A stretch of 64,000 bases of DNA from assembly GCF_030272615.1 (NCBI RefSeq), contig NC_081405.1, positions 24,289,272-24,353,271 on the forward strand, in the 5' to 3' direction. Numbering within the stretch: the stretch's first letter is position 1; each line of letters starts with the position of its first letter. A program made the translations under genes and the position numbers. This DNA comes from Cryptomeria japonica. Taxonomy: Eukaryota; Streptophyta; Pinopsida; Cupressales; Cupressaceae. A model generated the notes under the pieces. It did no database searches and was not told the origin of the DNA. It saw only the letters and a program-made list of their open reading frames with translations. Positions 44,522-58,000 of this stretch are shown here, one piece after another.

Positions 44522-46556
44522 ATTGGCCATAATTATTTACCTAGTCTAATGCCACCTTTTTGGAGATCCTTCCATGGTACTTGGAGGTACCCCATCAAAT
44601 CTCATCTCTTCACTAACTCCCATGTCAAATCTTACCCCTTGATCTCCCTTTAATCTTGGAGCCACTATCCTCATCCTCTCCTTGCTTGAGAGATCTCAAG
44701 CATTCTAAGCCCTTGATCTCCCAAGTTGATCCTGATTCCTAGCCATCCATCCTTTGCATCAAAAATCTATAAATTAATGTCATCTTACCCTTTTTCATAA
44801 CAATCACTTGCAATGTTATGCTGTCAGTTTGTGAGCACACATTTAATCATTGGGAAAAACCATTTTGAGTGCAACTAGAGGGTCTAACATAGTTCATTTT
44901 ACAATGTTTAATGTTTTATTTGATCTTCTAATGGCCTAATTGTTTGCTTGTTATTATGGCTGTTCAAACTTTAATTTAGTTGTTTGGACTGTTCTTTTGG
45001 ATCACAATTTCACTGCACACATATGGCTTTAACTAGTATATTATATTTATATATTATTTTTTAGAGACTCTTGCTAACCTTTGCAACTCATTTTCTCAAC
45101 CAAATTGAGAATGATATCTTTACTAACATTCCCCAACTTTCAGCAAATCTCTAATAGAAATGCAGCAAATGGCAAGAGAATTGACAAAATAACAAGAGAA
45201 TAGAAGCTTGACCCATATATTCATATTCTGATAGAAATCACTCATAGCTGTGACATGCTTACATTCACTTTTCTATCTTTCTAATTGCAAAGATTGCATA
45301 TAGTATGGTGCAAGAGCATACTAGAAAAACAATTCCAAAGGTGGTTTTCCAATGAGTCTTGGGCTCTTATTTATAGCCATGCACCCTAAATCCAGACGTC
45401 AAACATATCTATACTATCAAGTGGCAGAATGACTTATCACAGTCAATGTCAGGCACTCTGGGTATGCTATTCTCCGTTGCACTTACTGTCACAATTGTCA
45501 GGGTAATCATCTTTTGGCTTTATGTGTGCCCAGGCCCACCTCTCACAAGTACCTTCATCTTTTCAATTTTGTTACTGCCTGACTAGTCTTCGCTTCTTGG
45601 GGATCTCATGCATGACCATCCCAGGTGGCAGGGATTCCCACTTACTCTTAGTTTTCATAATCTTTTAATACAACACAATTGAACATGGTTTTTGTCAACA
45701 AGGTCTGCCATCTTGTAGCTGGCAAGCATGAGTCTAGTAATTCTTAATGAGGCTTATGTCACTGACATCAGGTTGGATGAAGAACCTGTTCACCCTTTGG
45801 TGACTGAATAATATGTTGAGGACCTCCATCTGTTCTCTGATCTAGACATGCTTGTTTGTGTAACACACTCAGCCTATTGGATTTTTGGGTATCTTTTATG
45901 TCAGGTTCATTACAGTGAAGTTGCACAACTTCTTTCAGTATGCTCTGAATTTTGGGGCTAGTAGCATCCGTGTGTATTCTTGCTGTGCTGCAATAATTCG
46001 TTAGTTAGAGCAGGTCCATTAAAGATTTTCTGGTAAAACAGACTTAGTAGTGAGGTTTCACTTTCCCTCTTGACAAAGTGGGGAATTTAATCACCCATCA
46101 GGATTCGACAATGCTCTACTCATGCTACAAGCAAAATATATCCACCATTTACTAAGTCAAATACTGAACTTCCTCACCTAACATGAGGATCAGCGTGGCT
46201 ACTGGGCTAACCAGGAAATCAAGTTTAAACTTAAATTTAATTAAACTAATTCAATTCTGTGTCTTGAATGCTAATCCTAAGTCCTTACATTTTGTAATCT
46301 TAGTGACACAAGCTAATGGTCGGGTCTTGTAATTCCCTGGAAATGGCACCTTCCAGGGAATTCTTAGATTCTTTGATCCACTTGAGAATTTTGAGAACCA
46401 CTGTTGCCATCATGCTATTCTTCCTTGTGCAAATCCTTTGAGAACCATTCGATTGCCTTGTTATCTTTGTATGCCAGACTGGATTAGTTTTAGGGATATA
46501 ACAAACTTTTATATTCCTTTTTTATCTTTCTTTTAAATAGTGTCTCCTTTCTACTT
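44522..46556. other. AT-rich spacer without recognised genes
   Basis: No frame with domain motifs and no repeat boundary was found. Confidence 0.4.
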
Positions 46557-47883
46557 CGGCAGAAGTACCACTCCTAGAGCCACAAAGTTCCTCATTTGTT
46601 CCTGTCATCTGGAGTAGGACTATAGACCCATGAAGTATTGCTAGAATACATATATAAATTTATAATTCAAGGGCATTTAAAAAGGCTACGTTTTGCAATT
46701 TGCATCTCTCCTTTATCCTTTGCAATACTTGAGTGTAGTTCTTACCTTATGGCTTGCTCTTTTTTATTAGCTACTTCTGTAATGTGCTCCTCATCTTGCC
46801 AATTACTCGAAATACGGAAAAACATAATACAGACATCTTAGGAATTTTCAGAGTTTCTTCTCTTTCAGCCTGTCTGGGAATTGATGAATCATTGTTATAA
46901 CTTAGGACATTGTCCTGTAACTTTACTATTACTGATGAAAGTTTGAATTCTAGGAATTCTATATTGAAGATAACACTTTTCAGATAGCAATTGGAATTCT
47001 ATGTTAAAGACATTTCTATGTTAGTTTGGCCTTCCCAGCAATTGGATTCAGATAGCAATCCTATCAATTCTTACTGAATTTGGATTAGAGTCGGCAATGT
47101 CTTGTAACTTTACTTTTCCTGATGAAAGTTTGAGTCCAAGGAATTCTATGTTAGTTTGGCCTTCCAAGCAGTTTGGATTCAAATAGCTATTCTATGGATT
47201 CCGACTGAGTTTGGATTGTAGTCAGGTAGATTTAATACTTGAATTTTGACTGCAAGCTTGGTTTTTGGTCAAAGACATAAAAGATTGCCTTCTCAATTCC
47301 ACAAGGTCATTACAAATGGAATGTAATACCTCTTAGCTTATGTACAGCCCCTGCATATTCCAATCAAGAATGGACAAATTTTGGCCCCCTTCAGCAATGC
47401 TTTTAGTTTTGTGTATATGATGATATTTTAGGCTTCAGTAAATAGCATTCTTACACATGTTGAGCATTCAAGAATTTTGTTCAAATCAGTAAGGCATAGC
47501 TCTGGCTGAATCCAAATTGCCTACAGGCCAAACTGACAGAGAATTCTAAGAACTCAAACTCTTTGCAAGGAAAGTTAAGTTACAGGACCATGTCCTAACA
47601 AAATTTATCAATTCCCAGACAGCCTCAATGTCTTTGTTAGTCCATTTTTTGAGTATGTTGCATAGTAGAGGAGCAAATTGTAGAAACAACTAGAAAAAAT
47701 GGCAAGCCATGGCATGACACTTGCACTGAAACTGTGCAAAACATAAAGGAGAGATGCAAAAGCCTACCAGCCCTGAGTTATTTATGGATGCTAGCAACAC
47801 TACATGATCTACAGTCCTGCTCCAAAAGATGATTAAACAAAATAAGGAATTATGTGGCTACAGAAGTGGTACTTTTGCTGACG
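46557..47883. repeat. Long imperfect inverted repeat (foldback-like)
   Basis: The left arm begins GGCAGAAGTACCACTCC at about 46558. The right arm, read in reverse, begins GTCAGCAAAAGTACCACTTC at about 47882. Further matching pairs inward are TTTGCATCTCTCCTTTAT, then CTGTCTGGGAATTGAT, then a GTCCTGTAACTT block. Arms are several hundred bp at perhaps 75% identity, with a central loop. A direct partial repeat of the left arm (GTCTTGTAACTTTACTTTTCCTGATGAAAG) occurs near 47100. It could be a foldback transposon or two inverted copies of a repeat. Confidence 0.7.
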
Positions 47884-47889
47884 CATAAA

Positions 47890-48525
47890 CAAGATACGCT
47901 ATTTACAAGAGAGATCTTAGCAGTCAAAGAGGAATGCAAAAGTTTGCTTTTTTCCTAAACGTTGATTCTCAAATTACTTAAATTTTTGTAAGTTGTGATC
48001 CTTAACAATAAAACTATCATAATTATAATTTGAAATAATTATTTATTATAAAATTATCGTCACAAGAAATGTGGGTGGGTAATCTGGATTGTTACTAGAG
48101 CACCACAGTACTCTGGGTAATCTGGCTTGTTACTAGAGCACCACAGTAGTCCGAAATTTCTTTGCATCTGTTGCTGAAGTTCGAGTATGTATCCCTCCCA
48201 TTTGTGGCTTTGTATGCATGAACTTGGGTCAGCAAATATGTGAAATTTGTCTGAAATTATGCTTACATATTTTAGAGTTTGCATCTGATTTCAATGAACT
48301 ATTAAGCTGAATTCAATGAACTATTAACTCATTGTGGCTAGCACATAAAGGGGCCCTGTTTTGAAAGTTGCTTATACTTATCTTATGTTGGCCCTTGGAA
48401 TGATTGGTGAAGGTTGTACATGGAAAATGGAAGTTTCTTGTTTTTTCCTAATTTTTAATTATTTCTTGATGTGTGAGTTTTAAATTTTTATCATACCTCA
48501 AAGTAAAATCATACATAGAAGCTAT
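47890..48525. other. AT-rich stretch upstream of the 48.5-kb ORF
   Basis: A duplicated TACTAGAGCACCACAGTA word occurs at 48090-48150. No coding support was seen. It could be intron sequence if the downstream ORF is a terminal exon. Confidence 0.35.
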
Positions 48526-49176
48526 TTGCTTGCAAACAATCTAACTATGCTGCAATTGACTTCATATATGCAGCCTTGCCAACTTCAAGTTTCACCTAAT
48601 CAAGCAAGGAGTCATTTAATTTCTTCCAAGCTGAATGAGCATCATCATTCCTCCGGAGCATGCACACCTAGAGAATTGAAGGCCCCAAATATTTCATCTG
48701 ACGAGGTAGAAAATTCACTTGTGCTTCTGAACTCTGAAATAGTAAGTGAAAAGGAAAATATATTTGTCATCAACGATGAGTTTGCTGGCAAAGAAGACAC
48801 TCCTTTCAAGGGAAAAATGTTTGCTGAGGGAAACACTAGTGGAAGAAAAGAGAGAATTTTGTCTCTGTTGTCCAGGTTCCAGAAAAGAGAGAATTTCGTA
48901 AGGTCTCCAGCATTGAGAGTTGACGTAAAAGATTCAGTGGATGGTTGTGGGAGGAAAAGAAATTTTTTTGTGTCAAAGAGCAGTACTGAATCTAATAATA
49001 ATCAATTTCAGCAGTGTGAGAGAACTGACGGCAATGTAGGGAAGAAAATTGATGCACCTAAGAGCAGTACTAAATCCCACATCAACAAATCAGATGCGGC
49101 AAAGAGCAGTCAATCCCACATCAACAAATTGCATGAGTCTAAGAGGAGTCCTGCACAAAAGAAATTAGACGTTTAA
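48526..49176 (+). CDS. 216-codon ORF, possible terminal exon of a host gene
   Basis: The protein is hydrophilic and rich in Ser, Lys and Asn, with segments SGRKERILSLLSRFQKRENF and GRKRNFFVSKSSTESNNN and a C-terminal repeat of the kind KSSTKSHINKSDAAKSSQSHINK. I do not recognise a domain. A TTCATATATGCAG tract at 48559-48571 would be a good 3' splice acceptor, so the true exon may begin at 48572 and the upstream ATG may be fortuitous. No upstream exon was identified. It is the only frame in the window outside transposons with low stop density, no TE motif and a basic, non-repetitive middle. A pseudogene fragment is also possible. Confidence 0.4.
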   Translation: MLANNLTMLQLTSYMQPCQLQVSPNQARSHLISSKLNEHHHSSGACTPRELKAPNISSDEVENSLVLLNSEIVSEKENIFVINDEFAGKEDTPFKGKMFAEGNTSGRKERILSLLSRFQKRENFVRSPALRVDVKDSVDGCGRKRNFFVSKSSTESNNNQFQQCERTDGNVGKKIDAPKSSTKSHINKSDAAKSSQSHINKLHESKRSPAQKKLDV

Positions 49177-49182
49177 TCAACC

Positions 49183-49345
49183 AAGGCCATTGCTGGAATT
49201 TCTTATTGGATCACTTGATAAATGTCCAGCGATAGATGGAGCAAGGCAATTGCGTGTATTTTCTTCAGATCACTGGATAAATGCCCAAGAGATAAATGGA
49301 CGAAGGCACTTACCGTAATATTTCTTTGGATCACTGGATAAATAA
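49183..49345. repeat. Three diverged tandem repeats of about 61 bp
   Basis: The unit contains AAGGC.ATTGC and GGATCACTGGATAAAT; copies start near 49183, 49243 and 49304, just after the stop codon of the 48.5-kb ORF. Confidence 0.75.
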
Positions 49346-49593
49346 TTGCCATTTGGGTTTCTGCCTTTGATGTTTCATGAGCTAGATAATTAGAGATTAT
49401 AATTCTGTAGCAATTAGGAATAATGATTGCAATTGCCATAAATTTGGCGGCAAAATACTTTTGATGTCCAAGAGAAATGGCCTCCTGGTCAAGGGAATGG
49501 AAAATCCCTAAATTTGGGTTCCATTCCCAAGCGGGAAAATTACCTGTAATGAAAGTTTTTGCTATAAATCTTAATAGAAATGGTAAGATTTGA

Positions 49594-50010
49594 GAATTTG
49601 TTGAATTCCTTGTTAGAGATCCTTGAAGGTTTAAGTAACAACATCGGATTTGCTATAAAAATAATGACATATGTTAACAAACTATGGAATCTAAAAAAAT
49701 TTGATAGCCATGTCAATATTTATCTACCTAAAGCTGAGGTATTTTGCTGATGATAGCCATGTCCATTATCTGAAATGTGGAAATGGTTCATGCACATTAA
49801 ATAGAATTTGTTGAATTCCTTGTTAGAGATCCTTGAAGGTTTAAGTAACAACATCGGATTTGCTATAAAAATAATGGCATATGTTAACAAACTATGGAAT
49901 CTAAAAATTGATAGCCATGTCAATATTTATCTACCTAAAGCTGAGGTATTTTGCTGATGATAGCCATGTCCATTATCTGAAATGTGGAAATGGTTCATGC
50001 AAATTTAAAT
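49594..50010. repeat. Recent 210-bp tandem duplication
   Basis: 49594-49803 and 49804 to about 50010 are almost identical (GAATTTGTTGAATTCCTTG start; a few substitutions and a short poly-A length difference). Confidence 0.92.
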
Positions 50011-50871
50011 AGAAAGATTGTTCGTTGGACGCATTCAAATGGCTAATAAAATCCTCATAGCCAGCCATGTGTCCATTTTATCATTTTGGCTCCCTTCAAA
50101 AAGGAATTATAATCAACTCACTCAATTAATTAGCTTTTTTTTTATTTTTTTGGTAGGCTAATTGATGGGTAAGGGAGAAATCCAACTTTCTTGGAGAGCA
50201 CAAGATTGATCAAGTAATAGTTTTGATTATGACAATGTGTTTAGGTGATCTTAGTAAGCCTCATGGTGCTTATAGAATGTGATTTTATCTTTTTGGGAGT
50301 TCTACACACTTCCAAGAGAAGCATATCATTTTTAGATTGATGCCAAGTTCTTACAGTTCACATCCTAATTCAAAAACATTATGGTATGACCAAAAAATCA
50401 TATCTATCTAATTTTGATGCTTTCCACAACTTGAGTGAAACATTACGGAAACCCCTATTCATGTCTCTCGTACTCTATCATCTTCTCTACTTTGAGTTGC
50501 TCCTAGTCGTCCTTAGACTCCTATTGAGGATGTTGGCCCTTGAACTGGTGAGAAGATTCTTATTCACCCTTGACAACACTCTTGTTCCTATTGGTTCGAC
50601 TTCTCATACCCATGTATTTGTGCTCAAGTTTGAGGTTGTGGCTCGCTTTGGTCCAATGCAAGGTGGTTTCTTTGTTGTTATCCCTATTTCTGGTGTTGAG
50701 GTCGCCATCCATGTTGATCATTCTTCAGTAGGGACTCATAGTTTTGCCCAACCTACCAAGTCTTGTCCTGCTTGTCCTCAACAAATTAATTGACCTCTTT
50801 TTTGTCCCAAACCTTATCTTGTGATTGTTTGTGGTGTTGATGTTATTGACAATGACCGTTTTTACTAGCAT

Positions 50872-51470
50872 AGAGGCTTGCTATGTCATTTCTCCAACCT
50901 CTAGCCTTCTCTTCCCAACTTGCACAACTAGCTCTTGGATTCTTGGAAGCCCATTGTGGCTGGTAAGATTGAGCTCTTTCTCTATGCTAAGAGTTTTTTC
51001 ATTGTTTCTTTTTCCTCTTTCGAGGATAGAAACTTGGTTATGGGTTAGCTTTGGATTGGGGAGAGCACTCTCCTCGGTCAAACCTTGGTCTTCTTCCTTT
51101 AACCCCATCATCGAACCACTATATGTATGCCCAATTTGGGTTAGAATATGAATCTTCCCCTCCAATTTTGGGAGGATTCTTGTTATGAGGCTATCAATAA
51201 CTAAGTTGATCATTTTTTAAAGTTTGATGATTCCACTTCTCACATGGGACATTCCACCTTCACTCACATTTTGATAGATATTGACATCTCCAAACCCCTT
51301 CACAATGATGTAGTTCTAGTGGTAGGGGATAGGTCTTGGACAAAACCATTGGATTATGAGGGCCACCCCTTCAAATGTTGTCATTGTTTTTTTTATTTGT
51401 CACTTGGCTTTGAATTGGTCTCTTTCATGCCATAAAGGAACTGCTATGTGGTGGAAGAATGCTAAGGAAG
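50872..51470 (+). pseudogene. LINE ORF1-like (DUF4283 plus zinc knuckle) remnant
   Basis: Across frames the sequence encodes SWKPIVAGKIELFLYAKSFF, VSFSSFEDRNLVM, LWIGESTLLGQ, LPLQFWEDSCYEAI, FLKFDDSTSHMGHSTFTHIL, DIDISKPLHNDVVLVVGD and LDYEGHPFKCCHC, then HKGTAMWWK. This is the order of the DUF4283 domain and zf-CCHC_4 knuckle of plant L1-type ORF1 proteins. Several in-frame stops show it is dead. No endonuclease or RT domain follows in the window. The open frame at 50386-50793 just upstream may be its decayed leader. Confidence 0.65.
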
Positions 51471-51480
51471 ATCACTTGAT

Positions 51481-54388
51481 TGTTGAGATTCCTACCTCTT
51501 CTGAGATTAGTTCTTTCCAATATTCATAATAATAGTCTTGCTTTTGGCATGGCTTTGTCATGCCCTAAAGCCCCTATTGTGGCTCCTTTTATTATGTGTT
51601 TGACACCTATTGTGTCATCTACTTCCTCTCAACTCCAGTCTTCTCCTATGGTTGATGACTATCTTACGCTTTGTTATCTTATTGTCCCCCTTCTGATTGT
51701 CGTTGATTCGCCAATGAGGGTCACCTCTCGCTTCTTGTTGTCACGGGTTCTTAGATGATAGCATTGCTTAGATTGTAGTCTATAGGAGGAAAGGTCCTTC
51801 TCCCCATACTCTTTCATGTGTTGTGAAAGAGAAGTCTTTAGTATAGGGTCGACACCCTTGTTTCCCTTTGGTTCCTTGCACTAGTCAAAAGCATTTTAGT
51901 TGTTGGTTTTTTTGTTTTTCCCAATCTCATTTCTTGTGAGATTCACTCTCTTTGCCTTGATGGTTGTTTGGAAATGGGATCGAGCCCTTCCTGAGGTTAT
52001 CTAATCTAAACTTGGGTGAATAATTAAGTTATTAAATAGTTATAACTTAAAAGTTATTCTAAGGAGGATAAAAAGAAAAGGTAACCAAGGTATAATTATT
52101 TAATAAACAACGTTTTAAGTTGTGTCTTCAAAGGACACTAGGCATAAGGGGGACTTTGCTCACATAAAGGATAATTATTTAACTTGCGAAAATAATTTTT
52201 GGAGGGAAAAGATGAAAGTAATATTTTATTTCCTCCCATGAATTTTAAGTTGCAAGCATCATGCTTTCCTCAATTAGACCCCTACTAGACCAAATTTACA
52301 ATTCTAAGTGAATGGTAAAACACAACAATAAAGCATGTTGATCCAAGAGTACATGAGTCAATGGACCATGCCACAAATACTAGGTGTTGTTTGAAGGCCC
52401 TTATAGATTTTGTAGTGTGATCATTAACATGTTTAGCACCCAAATGAAAAACCACAAGTCCTAACTAGTATTCAGTGGCCATGAGGTAGTTATGAAGTGG
52501 ATGTGATACACTTTTGGTTTGATTAACACTTCATCTCCCTTCTCTATGTTTATTAATGTACACACCCATTCTTTATAACTAGATAATTAAAGAGACAAGT
52601 GAGAAGAATGATGAAAAACACATCTATTCTAACAAATACTATATAGGACTTGGCATAATATAACTTTTCTATTATAACTCTAGAAATGTTGTCAATTGTC
52701 TTTTCTAGTTTCCTTGTTCATTTGTAGGAATAGATAATATATTTAATTTCTTTAGTAGAAATAAATAGATTACGATAGTGCCCATTTCTTCTAGATGTAC
52801 CTATTGAAAACAAGACACAAAAAGCTTGCAATATTAATTTTTTTTTTTTTTAATAACCCTGTGGTATCCCCAGAAGTTACAACAAGTGTTGGCCCCTTGC
52901 AACTCAACCTAATGTCTCAACAAACCTCGCCTTAGTCTTACTTTTTTGTCAAGTTTTGGGGTGTTGTAGAGGTGAGTCTAGGTGAGACTAGTCAACAGGA
53001 AGAAACAATCAAGCTTGAACCAACCACATGCCATTTAACCCAAGTCACTGTGAATCAATCTCAGGACCTATATGGGAAGAACCTAAAGCCCTTAACCAAT
53101 TATGTTGCCCCTTTAGACTTTGCAATATTAACTTTTTTATTTGATTGCAAAGTTGAATATTAGATTACCAAATCTAAAATAAACATGTGATTGCAACATT
53201 TAGCATAATATAAAAATCAAGAACCAAATGAGACACTAGATTTATGTGGAGAAACCCTTTCAAGAAAAAACTCCACTAGAGAAAGGGGGCAAGTATATTA
53301 TTAATTTTCAAAAGAGAGATAACTACAATAATACACTTCACTTCCCCAACCAAACCAGGGAACACTTGGATATATTGAATATCTACAAAAGAATCATACA
53401 AAACTACTATGCTATGGCTCCAATTTATAGCAAAATGAGGGAGGGTAAACAACAGTGGTCACTTGAAATAAGAGGCAAAAAACCACTTGCAAAAAACCCA
53501 TGCTTAGGAAAGTCAATAGCCATAAGGCATGATAAAATGTTAATTTCCTTCAAATGGCTCCAACATGGACACCTAACCCATAGCAACTCAAATCTTTTGC
53601 TTCTTGGATGCTTTGTAACTCCCCAATGACTCTTCAAATCACCCAACAAACAACCTTTCATTTTTCAATCTTAGGCACCAAAAACATGGCTCTTTGTATC
53701 CCAACGTAGACACCTAAAAGAGGGAACTTTATCCATTTTGTCTTATGCTTACCACTGTTACATGTTCACCTCTTGAAAATGCAACTACAATTTTCCATAA
53801 AGTACAAATGTTAAATATTTTTCTCTCGTGTCCTAGAGAACACTTTTCAAGGAACACAGAGACACATGAATGTCAGGATTTCAAGGTCAGTGTCACATTA
53901 TCCTAATAGCACCTCTATTAGAAAAAAATAAAGAAAACAAATTTCCTATAGATGTATCTATTGGAACTCCCAAAAATATAGTATTATCTAGCATAACTAT
54001 TGTGTTACCAAGTTCTCATTATTTTCCCGCTACTGTCCATATCAATGGCTAGACTAAAACAAATAGAACTCATATGTGTGCACATTCATTTAACAACAAC
54101 ACTATAGCCAAATTCCCTTTTGCGTCGTAATTCAATGTGTTTTCTAGCCTAAATTCAAAAAATCAATACCAAATGGCTTGATAATTAATCATGAGTTATC
54201 AAGAATCCTTAAAAAGGAATTATGATTTTACACCTTTCAAGACCCCTTAGTTAATTGTTCCTATTTCCCATCATACTTCTTAATTAATCTTATTCACCTT
54301 GTCTACCATGTCCTCTAGGCCCTAACATTGCTTTATTACTAATTATCACAATCTCGCAAGACCCTTCCCTCATCACATTAAGTGGTTT
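51481..54388. other. Decayed repeats, no gene recognised
   Basis: A run of T at about 52838-52851 could be the tail of a retroposon on the minus strand. 53230-53300 has GTGGAGAAACCC.. words seen in copia LTR ends, but no partner was found. No protein motif was seen. Confidence 0.4.
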
Positions 54389-54389
54389 G

Positions 54390-54772
54390 TGATATAGCGA
54401 CAAAGGGAACAAATTCTATAAGGTTATCGCTATATCGTAGAAGTGGTGCAGTATTAAAGTAATCACATTGCGATACAATGACAAAAGGTTAAAAGGTAAT
54501 GCTATCGCAATATCGCAAATGAGGTGTAACACTAAGATAGGAATGTTGTGATATGGCAATATCTCGGGACAAAAGTTATTGCCAAAGCACAAGATGCTAG
54601 TGGCTATGAAAAGGTGCTATTGCGATATAGCAATAAAGGTAAACTCATGTACCGCTATATCACAAAAAGCAAGAACATAATAAAAATGAAGGTTGTGATA
54701 ACGTGTTGACCATTATCGCAATCTCACAGCGGTAAGTTAGACTATCAAGGAGAAGCTTGCGATATAGCAATA
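54390..54772 (+). repeat. Hairpin array upstream of the second E-like ORF
   Basis: Five inverted pairs lie in a row: GATATAGCGA (54391-54400) with 54427-54436; TTGCGATA (54468) with 54503/54511; a 16-base arm at 54546 with 54577-54592 (14 of 16 paired); TTGCGATATAGC (54620) with 54654-54665 (11 of 12); TTGTGATA (54693) with 54714-54721. An unpaired TTGCGATATAGCAATA is at 54757. The words are unrelated to the E2/E3 hairpins, but the array sits in the same place relative to the ORF. Confidence 0.75.
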
Positions 54773-55093
54773 AGTTGGGAAATGAGCTGGTTTGAGGTGA
54801 TGTCAGCATGTCATAGTTCCATTTTTAGAAAAGGTGGTAGAGCTATTAGATCCATTGCAATGAGACAAACAAATTAAATGAGAAATGACTCTCGCAGCCT
54901 ACAATTAAAGACTGAACTCTTGCTTGCGAAATTCATTTGAAACTTGGAGATCGAGCAGTATGAGTTCTGCGACGAAGGAAAATGGGTCAAAACCATCAGC
55001 AAATCCACAAATAAGTACTCAATCATTTCTGAAGCTTCTTGAGTAAATAATTTTGCAAGTTCAACTAAATTTGGAGTAGAATATAGAAGTAAA

Positions 55094-58000
55094 ATGCCTA
55101 AGAAGGGTGAAGGATCTAAAATAGGCGAGGGTTCAACAAAGGGTGAGGGTTCAAAGAAAAGGGCTCAATCATCTAACCTTGCTGATAAAAAGAGGTCACT
55201 TCAAAAATTCCTATTAGATGCATTACCAAGGTGGGTTAGAAGACACTAGAGCCAAGAATGTTTTTAAGGATAGGATGGAAGATTGCAGGGACGCCATGAT
55301 TCCCATAGCTAGTAGGGATTTATTTTGGTATTTCTATAAAAACGGAGATGGGAAAATCCCAGTGTCAAACCCCTAGACCTTGGACATGGCTAAATTGATT
55401 GTGCCAATATTTTTTATTGATATGGAATTGATTCAAATACTAGCTGAAAACTATCACCTATAACTTGGACAGTAATAATGCCTAGTGGGAATCCATTGTT
55501 AGTGATCACAAAGTCAGCCATTATTGACTGTTTCATGCTAAACAAATAGGCCCTCACTAGGGTTGATTTGGAGCAATTTGAGATAGATTACACTAGGTTA
55601 CAAAAAGCTTTTAGGAGAGATGAGCTCCTATTCTACTGAAAGAGGGGCATAAATAATCAGTTTGTGGCGATTACAAGTAGTGAACCTTTCCTAATTGATG
55701 AGTTCCTTGTTTATTTCCAAACAACATACTTCGCTTTATGCCAAATACAAGGAGAGGATGCTAGGGAAAAAATGCCAATTTCTTTGATGTATATGGCAAT
55801 GAGGATCCAAAACTTTGAACTAAATCTTCAATTTGACTTTGCTCTAGAGTTGGAGAAGAAAATTCATACACAAATTGTGACTTGGAAAGAGAAGAAAGGG
55901 TGTGACTTTTGACATTACTCTTTGTTATGCTATTTGATTATGTACCAAAACGGACAAGCCTTGGGTCAGAATTTGAAGTTGGGAATGGTAGATAACAATG
56001 GAAACGGAGTTCCCGTACAATTGTGGTGTTATATATGGGACAAGAGATGTAGAGACAACAACTACAAAGTTTTCCATGATGCATTTTTTGTTGTGATTTT
56101 CCATTCCCTAAATCACTGAGTTGAAAGGTTGTCATTGCATATGAGACAGGAAATAAGGCTATTGGCCATGGGTCCTAAGAAAGGACACACACATAACTTT
56201 GCTGATTGGTTCTATATGGGAGAAAACACTCTTATTAGAGTATATGGATGTCCTCAGGCTCCTCATCAGCTACCAATGTTTGTTTCAGACAAAATTGCAT
56301 TCTTAGAATTTATGTGGCAAATGTTATGGTTAGAGAAGGTTATTGAGAAAAGAAAGAAGGGGACATTCCTACCCCATGTAACCAAATGTGCACGATTCTT
56401 CATAGGATCAAATGTTCTTGAGAAGCTACAAGGGTACATAAAAACAAACTATTCTCTGAAATTTGGTCGAGAGAGGATGTGTGACCCAGAAGGTCACATC
56501 AATAATATCAGTAGAGCTATAACACATGAAGTGTTGATAGATGAAGACTTGATCAGAAATTGTCACATTTTATGAAATTGTTCAGAGAAAAAAGAAATGA
56601 AATATATTGACTCGACTAGAAAAAGATAAGAAGAAGAGGGATCTGAGTTTTCCTAGATTTTTTAATGAGACTGATGTCTTGAATAAAATTGATTTGTGTA
56701 TAAACAATTTTGAAAATTTGTGTGGAAAATCAGTAGGCGGTGGATCTCCACCAAAAAAGGACAAATTGTCATTAAAGAAACCCTAGGGGGTTGTAATTCA
56801 TGATGTACCGGATGATGAATTAGTGCAAGAAGCCTCACCTAGCCCACCCCCATCGAAGAAATAGAAGAAGAATGACCTTGAGCCCTTGGTGTGATACGAG
56901 GATACAGAAGGAGGAGGTGACACTGATGAAGCCATTAGTACACTAAAAGATTTGAATGATGATGAGGAGGTGGAGCAGCCACAAATGTCCTCATTGAGGT
57001 ATGAAGAGGAAGTACACGGCTATGAAGCTCAGATTGAAGAAGATGCAGAGTCGGTTAACCATGAAGATGAAAGGGTGGCAATTTCATTGAGATTCATAAA
57101 AGATGATGAGTTCATCACCACTCTTGAATTTAAGGATTTTTTGATGAAGGAATTTGAGGAGAGAAAACAAATGAATTTGATGTGTGTAGATGAATCAAAG
57201 CATGATGAGGTGACAATAGAAAATTTCAAAGAAATAAGGTTTGATGAGATAAACATTACCCCGTCTGAGGCAAGAGAAATGGTCATGAAAAGTAACATGT
57301 TAATTGTTCTTGGAATGACATTAAAGAAAATCTTTTTGTTAGACCAAGTCAAACATCAGGAAGATCCAATGTTGGTGGCAGAGTTTGATTCTGAAGAAGG
57401 GGTAAGTGGCACTAGATACAATCCCAAACCAAAGATTCTAGCAGCTTGGGTAAATTTCAAGAGCACTAATAATCCCAAATTTGTAGATATGGTTAAAGAA
57501 GCTAAAGGCACAACCATCTAAAAACCTTGAAATATACCTCCCCATTGGAGGCGGCCACCATGACAATGCATTCAACAATGTTCACCTAATATGCGGTAAA
57601 ACATATGCAACAAAAGATATTTGAGTATGAAAAGACACAAATTGAAATGAATGATGAAATAAATAGGTTATATGTTGAAAATGTCACATTGAAAAATCAA
57701 ATAAAGGAGCAATCAGTCAATCAAAGCAAAGCCATTGTTCTTCATAAAAATGCTACACCCCAGCCAATTAAGGGCATCAGAGACAATCTGGGAAGGCTTG
57801 AGGAAAAACAAAAATATGAAAAGGAAGTCAATGAATTAAAAAGAGCCAATGAAGGAATTCTACAAGATATACTACATCATATCTAGGGTACTTTTGAGCA
57901 GATATTGGCACACAGGTTGAAATATGTCATTGACGAGCTGGATGATGTTTATAAGAGTTATGAATCTTTGCTAAAAATGTTAGATATTTTCAAAGAAAAT

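Noticed and set aside
46557-47883. microRNA precursor
   Set aside because: The arms are far too long and mismatched for a canonical MIR hairpin; a long hairpin RNA or foldback element fits better.
50386-50793. 135-codon frame as an independent gene
   Set aside because: Hydrophobic, skewed composition, no motif; directly upstream of the LINE ORF1 remnant, so probably its decayed leader.
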